Assembly: GCA_938003725.1 (NCBI GenBank)
Contig: CALKXX010000233.1
Location: 1-12,677, forward strand
DNA length: 12,677 nt
Direction: 5' to 3'
Origin: an uncultured Sphingomonadaceae bacterium
Lineage (GTDB): Bacteria > Pseudomonadota > Alphaproteobacteria > Sphingomonadales > Sphingomonadaceae
The position numbers and the translations under genes were made by a program. How positions within the stretch are numbered: position 1 is the first letter of the stretch; every line of letters begins with the position of its first letter. Shown in pieces: positions 1 to 4,555 of this stretch. The notes beneath the pieces were generated by a model, which searched no databases, was not told the origin of the DNA, and was given only the letters and a program-made list of their open reading frames with translations.

Positions 1-239
1 TCTGCGGCAAATGGCGGCGGCACATAAACCACGCTGGCGGTCGCGCCGGTTGCGTCTTTCGCTTCGGCCACCGTATCAAAATTTGGCAGGCCGATATGGG
101 TTGTTCCGCCCTTACCCGGCGTAACGCCCGCAACCATTTGCGTGCCATAAGCCAGCGCCTGTTCGGTGTGGAATGTACCGGTATTGCCGGTCATGCCCTG
201 GGTTATTACCTTGGTATTCTTGTCGATTAAAATGCTCAT
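1..239 (-). CDS. sucD: Succinyl-CoA ligase (ADP/GDP-forming) subunit alpha, N-terminal part, cut by window edge
   Basis: Alpha subunit of succinyl-CoA synthetase, which with SucC converts succinyl-CoA to succinate with substrate-level phosphorylation in the cytoplasmic TCA cycle. The first 79 codons are present. They begin MSILIDKNTKVITQGMTG and continue through TFHTEQALAYG, VTPGKGG and a VVYVPPPFAA segment, the conserved CoA-binding Rossmann region of SucD. The catalytic histidine lies further downstream, outside the window. The ATG overlaps the stop codon of the upstream 195-aa gene by one base (TAATG), which indicates translational coupling and fixes the start. The gene is codirectional with mdh but separated from it by about 1.9 kb of unusual DNA. 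A second, truncated sucD-like start lies at 2083-2042. Family assignment is very secure. The statement about coupling is inference from the overlap. Confidence 0.96.
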   Translation of the reverse strand, partial: MSILIDKNTKVITQGMTGNTGTFHTEQALAYGTQMVAGVTPGKGGTTHIGLPNFDTVAEAKDATGATASVVYVPPPFAA

Positions 240-826
240 TATTCAGTCTCTCCAACAAAATCTGCTTTTAGGGCGATGCCATTAAATTTGGTCAATGCAA
301 TGATCGGGCTGCCCGCGGGAACGTAAAAAATTTCAAAACTGTCATGGCCTTCATGATAGCCGGGAGTCCAGTTCGCAATCGATATCGCATCGCTAGCTCT
401 GGTTTTATCTGCTTCCCGGCCGATCCATTTTTGCGCGTCGGCCAAGTTAATTTGCCGGGTTTCTTCGACATCATATAACCGGCATCCATTGACGACCGTG
501 CCAGAGGATTGCACCTGCGAAATAATGATATCCAGCCGCTCACCACTGACGGTTTTGGTATAGACCACCATGTCTGACATTTTGTCGTCGGGGCCATCCA
601 GTATTTTTGCGGCCCCGGCGCGGCCCACTGCCAGCAATTGGCCAAGCGGGCTATCTTCGGCGGGGATTTCTGCGGTCCATTGTTGAGCTATCAGATCAGC
701 CTCGACCCGTTTTATATCCTGAATATTTTCACACGCCTTTGCAAACGCATCCAACACTGGAACTACCGGATAGGGCGCGGCGACCGGCGTAGCGGTTTGT
801 GCGAGAACGGCCAGCAGGAAACTCAT
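239..826 (-). CDS. Exported protein of unknown function, two-cysteine, probable paralogue of the upstream lipoprotein
   Basis: 195 aa; I do not recognise the family. The N-terminus MSFLLAVLAQTATPVAA looks like a short signal peptide, with possible cleavage near residue 17, so a periplasmic protein is likely. The mature part has only two cysteines, C32 and C115. C115 sits in GCRLYDVEE, which resembles SCQLRARVE around the second cysteine of the neighbouring lipoprotein. Cysteine spacing is also similar (83 against 80 residues), so a conserved disulfide and a common origin are plausible. The start ATG overlaps the stop of the upstream gene (ATGA) and its stop overlaps the sucD start (TAATG), so the three reading frames are chained. 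The gene lies inside the segment that separates mdh from sucD. The reading frame is secure; the function is unknown. Confidence 0.82.
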   Translation of the reverse strand: MSFLLAVLAQTATPVAAPYPVVPVLDAFAKACENIQDIKRVEADLIAQQWTAEIPAEDSPLGQLLAVGRAGAAKILDGPDDKMSDMVVYTKTVSGERLDIIISQVQSSGTVVNGCRLYDVEETRQINLADAQKWIGREADKTRASDAISIANWTPGYHEGHDSFEIFYVPAGSPIIALTKFNGIALKADFVGETE

Positions 827-1479
827 GGAATGCGCCTTTCCGGATTATCCGACGAATATTCATCCAGCGTGTCGCGATCCGGCATCACCACAACCTCCAG
901 CCGCAAATGTTCGTCTTCACCAACGGTCAGATAGATATCATGTTGATCCATCGCCCAGTAATAACCGGTCGAAGCCTTGTCGAAACGCGGTGTGAGGAAA
1001 TCTCCACCTCGGGGAAGCGTCCCAGAGCGGTCAGCGGGTCGTTCGAATTTTTCTGTCAGCTTTTTGAGGACATCCTCAACCGCTTTGTCGTCTTCAACGC
1101 GCGCCCTCAATTGACAGCTATCGGCGAGGCGCGTCTCCGATTTTGCGCTCCACCGGGTCAGTTCCAGCGGATAATGATGCTGAAAACTGTCCCAGCTGGT
1201 TGATTCATATTCACTGGCTTCCAGTTCGGGCAGGCTGTCGAGTGCATGTTCGCGATGCTCCCCGCCCAATCGCGATGTGCGCTCGGTGATGATCCAGCTT
1301 GCTTTGGCCAGCGCAGCCTGATCAATCGCGCCATCTTCGGTCAAACCAGCCGTGCACCCGGCAATCGCGCCGTTAAAAGTGGCCATCACTTCGTCCGCGC
1401 TTTTTGTGGGTACGTCGCTGCTGCCCAATCCGCAGGCGGAGAGAGTGGCCAATGCCGGGAAGAGGAGGGCGAAGCGCAT
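823..1479 (-). CDS. Putative outer-membrane lipoprotein of unknown function
   Basis: 218 aa from the ATG at 1479. A GTG six codons upstream (1497) keeps the frame open, but the ATG puts a textbook lipoprotein signal at the N-terminus: MRFALLFPALATLSAC, lipobox L-S-A-C with lipidated Cys16 followed by Gly-Leu, i.e. no Asp+2 retention signal. The mature part has just two further cysteines, C42 and C122. The second lies in DSCQLRARVE, similar to NGCRLYDVEE of the next gene. The C-terminal third is rich in predicted beta strand (YYWAMDQHDIYLTV, LRLEVVVM). No known domain is recognised. Its stop overlaps the start of the 195-aa gene by four bases (ATGA), so the two are coupled and probably act together in the periplasm or envelope. 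No strong Shine-Dalgarno sequence is visible. Confidence 0.82.
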   Translation of the reverse strand: MRFALLFPALATLSACGLGSSDVPTKSADEVMATFNGAIAGCTAGLTEDGAIDQAALAKASWIITERTSRLGGEHREHALDSLPELEASEYESTSWDSFQHHYPLELTRWSAKSETRLADSCQLRARVEDDKAVEDVLKKLTEKFERPADRSGTLPRGGDFLTPRFDKASTGYYWAMDQHDIYLTVGEDEHLRLEVVVMPDRDTLDEYSSDNPERRIP

Positions 1480-1583
1480 AGTATCAAGGCTGCACACGAA
1501 TTAAACTGGATGAAAGAGATTCAGCCATTTCGCCAGCCATGCCCATAGTGATGATCAAAGTGCACATTTAGCGTCCATTTCCT

Positions 1584-1614
1584 CGTCACCCCGGCGAAAG
1601 CCGGGGCCCAGTCC
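1584..1614 (+). repeat. CGTC-hairpin-CCAG palindromic repeat, copy A
   Basis: REP-like unit: 5' CGTCA, a perfect 7-bp stem CCCCGGC/GCCGGGG (1589-1595 with 1600-1606) closed by a GAAA loop, then CCCAGTCC. It lies 11 bp beyond the stop codon of the GIY-YIG gene. Copies B and C share the CGTC 5' flank, the stem/4-nt loop geometry and the 3' CCAG. Palindromes of this kind are dispersed in many alphaproteobacterial genomes (general knowledge; copy number was not counted here). It is not an obvious terminator: in the direction of the GIY-YIG gene no T-run follows the stem. Confidence 0.85.
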
Positions 1615-1625
1615 TAAAAAAATTC

Positions 1626-1916
1626 TCAAACCAAAGACCTGAATAAATCAGTCCAATCCGGGTTCATCTCTTCAATTTCCCGCAACTTCCAGAGCCGCTT
1701 CCATTCCTTCATCTGCTTTTCGCGCTTGATGGCTTCTTCGATATCCTCAAATTGCTGATACCAGACAAGCATCTTGCAGCCATATTTCTTCGTAAATCCG
1801 TCCGCTACTCCTTCGCGATGTTCCCAGGCCCGTTTGATCAGATCGCTGGTGACACCGATGTAAATCGTTCCGTTTCTGCGGCTTGCCATGATGTAGACAA
1901 AACCGCCTTTTTCCAT
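1626..1916 (-). CDS. Stand-alone GIY-YIG nuclease domain protein, UvrC/homing-endonuclease-like fold
   Basis: 96 aa from the ATG at 1916. An ATG six codons upstream (1934) is possible, but family members usually begin only a few residues before the first motif, which favours 1916. Motifs seen: VYI (7-9) and YIG (19-21), the paired GIY/YIG strands; Arg29 (catalytic Arg) and His33 in LIKRAWEH; DGFTKKYG (39-46); Glu66 in KREKQMK, the expected metal ligand; and NPDW (85-88). All catalytic residues are therefore present and the gene looks intact. Small proteins of this type are often labelled excinuclease-like or homing-endonuclease-like, with unproven function. It is flanked by palindromic repeats A (11 bp after the stop) and B (upstream), reminiscent of a RAYT/REP arrangement but with a different nuclease. 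Mobility or repeat binding is inference. Confidence 0.9.
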   Translation of the reverse strand: MEKGGFVYIMASRRNGTIYIGVTSDLIKRAWEHREGVADGFTKKYGCKMLVWYQQFEDIEEAIKREKQMKEWKRLWKLREIEEMNPDWTDLFRSLV

Positions 1917-1947
1917 TCTTATTTTGCCACCCATGTATCGCCCACTT

Positions 1948-1978
1948 CGTCTTACCGGCGAAGGCCGGTATCCAGTCC
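1948..1978 (+). repeat. CGTC-hairpin-CCAG palindromic repeat, copy B
   Basis: Same design as copy A and in the same orientation: CGTCT, 7-bp perfect stem TACCGGC/GCCGGTA (1953-1959 with 1964-1970), loop GAAG, then TCCAGTCC. Relative to copy A, the two outer stem pairs changed on both sides (C-G to T-A and C-G to A-T), keeping the stem perfect. The copy lies just upstream of the GIY-YIG gene, so the nuclease gene is bracketed by A and B. Confidence 0.85.
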
Positions 1979-2013
1979 AAACAAGAAACCTCCCGTAAAT
2001 TGGTTTTGCCAGT

Positions 2014-2041
2014 CTGGACCCCGACCTGCGTCGGGGTGACG
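2014..2041 (-). repeat. CGTC-hairpin-CCAG palindromic repeat, copy C (inverted)
   Basis: Read on the minus strand: CGTCA, stem CCCCGAC/GTCGGGG (8 bp if the flanking A-T pair is counted, plus-strand 2018-2025 with 2030-2037), loop GCAG, then TCCAG. It is opposite in orientation to B and 35 bp away, so B and C form an inverted doublet with the CCAG ends facing each other. One stem pair differs from copy A by a compensated change (G-C to A-T). Its CGTC end abuts the point where the sucD-like remnant stops matching sucD. Confidence 0.83.
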
Positions 2042-2083
2042 ATTAGCAATGACTTTGGTATTTTCATCAATCAAAGTAATCAT
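2042..2083 (-). pseudogene. Truncated 5' end of a second sucD-like gene
   Basis: The ATG at 2083 opens MITLIDENTKVIAN. Aligned without gaps to the intact sucD start MSILIDKNTKVITQ, 9 of the first 12 residues match. After codon 14 the frame runs into repeat C and ends at a stop inside repeat B, giving no SucD-like sequence. Of the 13 nucleotide differences in the first 13 codons, nine fall at third codon positions, the pattern of two genes that diverged while both were coding. The ATG overlaps the stop of a small hydrophobic ORF (ATGA). The location just after mdh is where sucD would be expected. The alignment is visible; reading it as the remnant of the ancestral or replaced sucD is inference, and the stretch is short. 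Confidence 0.7.
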
Positions 2084-2169
2084 AAAACTAGGCCAAACAG
2101 AATTACCCACCAGCCCGACCATCCAAGCCAACCGCCAATTCGAGCCAAGGCTAATCCAATAAGTGCCAC
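2080..2169 (-). CDS. Possible small hydrophobic membrane protein between mdh and the sucD remnant
   Basis: A 29-codon frame from a GTG at 2169, in frame with and nine bases past the mdh stop, reading VALIGLALARIGGWLGWSGW then WVILFGLVL. It is almost wholly apolar and Trp/Gly-rich, long enough for a single membrane helix. Its stop overlaps the start of the sucD-like remnant by four bases (ATGA), which argues that it is a real coupled gene rather than chance. No convincing Shine-Dalgarno sequence precedes the GTG; read-through or re-initiation from mdh would be needed. No known family is recognised. It could also be the tail of a longer ancestral protein. Existence as an expressed protein is uncertain. 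Confidence 0.4.
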   Translation of the reverse strand: MALIGLALARIGGWLGWSGWWVILFGLVL

Positions 2170-2178
2170 GTCGCGGTC

Positions 2179-3141
2179 TTAAGCCAAACTCTCGTCCAAT
2201 CCCTTACAAGCCACCAGCAGTTCCTTCACCGCATCGACCGACACGTTGAAATTACCCTGCGCTTCATCGCTCAGTTCGATTTCGATAATTTTCTCAACAC
2301 CGTCTTTGCCGATAATTACCGGCACGCCGACATAGAGATCATCGACGCCATATTGGCCGGTCAGATGCGCGGCGGCGGGAAGCACGCGGCGTTTGTCCTT
2401 GAGATAGCTTTCCGCCATCATGATCGCGCTGGTTGCTGGCGCGTAATAGGCCGAGCCATTGCCAAGCAGGCCGACAATCTCGCCGCCGCCTTTGCGGGTG
2501 CGGTCGACAATCGCGTCAATCTTGTCCTGTGTGGTCCAACCCATTTTGATGAGATCAGGGATCGGGATACCGGCGACCGTTGAGTAAGCCGGAACCGGAA
2601 CCATCGTATCGCCGTGACCGCCCAAAACGAAAGCGGTGACATCTTCAACGCTGACTTCAAATTCATCGGCGAGGAAGTGGCGGAAACGCGCGCTGTCGAG
2701 CACGCCGGCCATGCCGACGACTTTATTATGCGGCAATCCGGAAAATTCGCGCAATGCCCAGACCATCGCATCGAGCGGATTTGTAATACAGATAACAAAA
2801 GCATCGGGGGCGTTTGCAGCAATGCCTTCGCCCACAGCCTTCATCACTTTCAGGTTGATACCGATCAGGTCATCACGGCTCATGCCCGGCTTGCGCGCGA
2901 CACCGGCAGTGACGATGATAACATCTGCACCCGCGATATCGGCATAGTCATTGGTGCCTTTCAGATTGCTGTCAAACCCGTCAACCGGCGCGGCCTGCGA
3001 AAGGTCGAGCGCTTTGCCCGCTGGCATACCCTCTGCAATATCAAACAGGACGACGTCGCCCATTTCCTTGGAAGCTGCGAGGTGGGCGAGCGTGCCGCCA
3101 ATCATACCAGCGCCAATCAGCGCAATTTTGTTACGGGCCAT
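2179..3141 (-). CDS. mdh: Malate dehydrogenase (NAD-dependent, LDH-like type)
   Basis: Cytoplasmic TCA-cycle enzyme that oxidises malate to oxaloacetate with NAD+. 320 aa, normal length for the LDH-like bacterial MDH group. Visible features: glycine-rich dinucleotide loop GAGMIGGT (10-17); acidic Asp34 at the end of strand 2, selecting NAD; substrate-loop Arg83 and Arg89 in ARKPGMSRDD, where the first Arg marks malate rather than lactate specificity; NPLD (121-124); and LDSARFR with Asp149 and Arg152, paired with catalytic His176 in GGHGD. The ATG at 3141 is preceded by GGAG 11 bases upstream. The gene normally heads the sucCDAB-type group in alphaproteobacteria. Here it is followed by a small ORF, a sucD remnant and an insert before the intact sucD. 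A plus-strand gene pair separates it from zapE. Confidence 0.97.
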   Translation of the reverse strand: MARNKIALIGAGMIGGTLAHLAASKEMGDVVLFDIAEGMPAGKALDLSQAAPVDGFDSNLKGTNDYADIAGADVIIVTAGVARKPGMSRDDLIGINLKVMKAVGEGIAANAPDAFVICITNPLDAMVWALREFSGLPHNKVVGMAGVLDSARFRHFLADEFEVSVEDVTAFVLGGHGDTMVPVPAYSTVAGIPIPDLIKMGWTTQDKIDAIVDRTRKGGGEIVGLLGNGSAYYAPATSAIMMAESYLKDKRRVLPAAAHLTGQYGVDDLYVGVPVIIGKDGVEKIIEIELSDEAQGNFNVSVDAVKELLVACKGLDESLA

Positions 3142-3198
3142 GTTGGGAGTGTCTCCTGCATTATAGAGTCGTTGGTTGAGTTCCTAGCCGGATTAAAC

Positions 3199-3207
3199 TT
3201 ATCCACA
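3199..3207 (+). promoter_or_regulatory. DnaA-box-like nonamer upstream of mdh
   Basis: TTATCCACA, an exact match to the strong E. coli DnaA box, lies about 58 bp upstream of the mdh start codon. It is single, with no cluster or AT-rich unwinding element around it, so this is not an origin. One exact match in a window this size is unlikely but possible by chance (roughly one in ten). Binding is unproven. Confidence 0.35.
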
Positions 3208-3222
3208 GGCGATTTCAACCGC

Positions 3223-3265
3223 AGATAGCACCATTTTACCTGCTATCTTTGCGATTAGTTCGCAA
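3223..3265. promoter_or_regulatory. Two adjacent inverted repeats, candidate operator sites
   Basis: AGATAGCA (3223-3230) and TGCTATCT (3241-3248) form a perfect 8-bp dyad with a 10-nt spacer. Directly next to it, TTGCGA (3249-3254) and TCGCAA (3260-3265) form a perfect 6-bp dyad with a 5-nt spacer. A further TTGCGATAACGAA starts at 3361 and repeats the second half-site. Position in the mdh/3461 divergent promoter region suggests regulator binding; which regulator cannot be told. Confidence 0.4.
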
Positions 3266-3460
3266 TAGCAATAATTGTAGGATTCTGGTCATTGCGGTGC
3301 ATGTAGTGCCCCAGGAATCCGGGGTGGAGGGACGCGCCGCTTTGGATTTCCGCACTTTACTTGCGATAACGAATAACACCAATCGAGGTTCCAGTTCTTC
3401 CAGCTTTTTGCTTTGCAACACCCCCTCAAAACGCCATGATGGGAATCGGGAGAGAGTGAT

Positions 3461-4555
3461 ATGCTAACCAAAGGCGACGACTATCCATTGCACCAGACAC
3501 CCGAACCGATGGCGGTATCGGGCGGCAACCGGAATTTCTACGACCGCTATTTCTTCAATGGTTACAGCGCAGATGGATCTATCTTTTTTGCCGCCGCGCT
3601 GGGTGTCTATCCACAGCTCGACATAATGGACGCGGCCTTTTGCGTTTCGATAGACGGCACACAGCACAATCTGCGTGCATCCAAACGCATGACCAGCGAG
3701 CGCCTTGATCTGAACGTGGGTCCGATCACAATCGAGATTGTGGAACCGCTGCAACAGTTGCGTTTGATCATTTCGGAGAATGATAGTGCGGTGTCAGCCG
3801 ATATCACCCTGACCACGCGGCACAATCCGATTGAGGAGCCGCGCTTCATTCGCCGTGAAGGTCCGCGCCTGATGATGGACTATACACGGCTGACCCAGAA
3901 CGGCGATTGGTCGGGATCAATCACGGTCGATGGCCAAGGCATTGATGTTGCGGGGTGCCGGGGTACACGCGACAGAAGCTGGGGCATCCGCCCCGTTGGC
4001 GCATCCGAATCGCAGCCGCCACCAGCGGGCGGTTTCCCGCAATTCTGGTGGCTATGGACGCCGCTCAATTTCGATAATCATTGCTGTTTTTTTCACAGCA
4101 ATGATGATGGCGATGGTATCCCCTGGAACCGGCGCGGGGTGGTCGATGCCATGGGTGGGAATGCAACTGAATTCGAACCCGTGAATATCGATCTGTCCTA
4201 TCACAGCGGCACCCGACGCATTGCGCAGGTCAATTTGGATATCGGCAATGGATCGCTTTCGATCACGCCCCGATCCGGCGATGCAAAGCGCACATTCTAT
4301 ATGTCCGGCCTTGGCTATATGCATCCCCAATGGGGGCATGGTATGGATCATGGCGGCCTAGAGGTGACTCATGATGTAATCACGCTTAATCCCGAACCAC
4401 CAATGGACATGACGACCATCCATATACAGGCATTGAGCGACGCATTGTTGACCGTCAATGGCACTGAATATCAGGGCATTGGCGTCGTAGAACAGCTGTT
4501 CGTCGGGCCGCACGAAACCAGCGGACTGACCGGCGCGATGGACGCTGCCAGATGA
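3461..4555 (+). CDS. Large soluble protein of unknown function, probably DUF7064/DUF7065 (lipocalin-like) type
   Basis: 364 aa with no signal peptide or membrane segment, so probably cytoplasmic. Recognisable blocks: NFYDRYFFNGYSADG (25-39) and LGVYPQLDIMDAAF (47-60) near the N-terminus; CRGTRDRSWGIRPVG (166-180), an R-D-R-S-W-G-x-R signature; WNRRGVVDAMGG (222-233); and MHPQWGHGMDHGG (287-299). These recall a family of two-domain beta-rich proteins, distantly like AttH/CrtC hydratase-type lipocalins, often found beside phosphotransferases in sphingomonads and actinobacteria. That assignment is from memory and tentative. A clear Shine-Dalgarno GGGAGAGAG lies 4 bases before the ATG. The stop overlaps the start of the kinase-like gene (ATGA). 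The pair lies opposite to the surrounding TCA-cycle genes, as if inserted between zapE and mdh. A role with a hydrophobic small molecule is possible but unproven. Confidence 0.8.
   Translation: MLTKGDDYPLHQTPEPMAVSGGNRNFYDRYFFNGYSADGSIFFAAALGVYPQLDIMDAAFCVSIDGTQHNLRASKRMTSERLDLNVGPITIEIVEPLQQLRLIISENDSAVSADITLTTRHNPIEEPRFIRREGPRLMMDYTRLTQNGDWSGSITVDGQGIDVAGCRGTRDRSWGIRPVGASESQPPPAGGFPQFWWLWTPLNFDNHCCFFHSNDDGDGIPWNRRGVVDAMGGNATEFEPVNIDLSYHSGTRRIAQVNLDIGNGSLSITPRSGDAKRTFYMSGLGYMHPQWGHGMDHGGLEVTHDVITLNPEPPMDMTTIHIQALSDALLTVNGTEYQGIGVVEQLFVGPHETSGLTGAMDAAR
4077..4105. repeat. Perfect 10-bp inverted repeat inside the 364-aa gene
   Basis: ATCATTGCTG (4077-4086) and CAGCAATGAT (4096-4105) are exact reverse complements around a 9-nt spacer that contains seven consecutive T. 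It lies in codons for DNHCCFFHSND. It could form a hairpin in mRNA or be chance. Confidence 0.6.

Larger units (their letters stand above)
3142..3460. promoter_or_regulatory. Divergent intergenic region between mdh and the plus-strand gene pair
   Basis: 319 bp with no convincing gene. It must carry promoters for mdh (leftward) and for the 3461 gene (rightward). On the minus strand there is a perfect TATAAT at 3165-3160, but it lies so close to the mdh Shine-Dalgarno and lacks a clear -35 box that I treat it as weak evidence. Also present are a DnaA-box match and two adjacent inverted repeats, listed separately. A purine-rich Shine-Dalgarno GGGAGAGAG (3448-3456) precedes the ATG at 3461. Short frames on both strands here show no recognisable protein features. 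Confidence 0.5.

Noticed and set aside
584..602. GTCGTCGGGGCCATCCAG look-alike of the palindromic repeat inside the 195-aa gene
   Set aside because: It matches CGTC and CCAG ends only, has no stem, and is in frame as ordinary coding sequence.
1584..1614. Repeat A as an intrinsic terminator of the GIY-YIG gene
   Set aside because: On the minus strand the T-run comes before the stem rather than after it, and copies with the same stem occur where no terminator is expected.
1747..2070. 107-codon minus-strand frame overlapping the GIY-YIG gene and repeats
   Set aside because: It contains peptide strings such as TPTQVGVQ and DWIPAFAGKT, which are the translation of the palindromic repeats, and it overlaps the clear GIY-YIG gene in another frame.
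3160..3165. TATAAT on the minus strand as the definite mdh -10 box
   Set aside because: The hexamer is perfect, but transcription would start at or within the Shine-Dalgarno sequence and no -35 match lies at the right distance, so it is mentioned only as weak evidence.
3236..3471. Short frames on both strands in the mdh upstream region
   Set aside because: They overlap each other on opposite strands, are low in recognisable features, have no good ribosome binding site, and fall in the promoter region.
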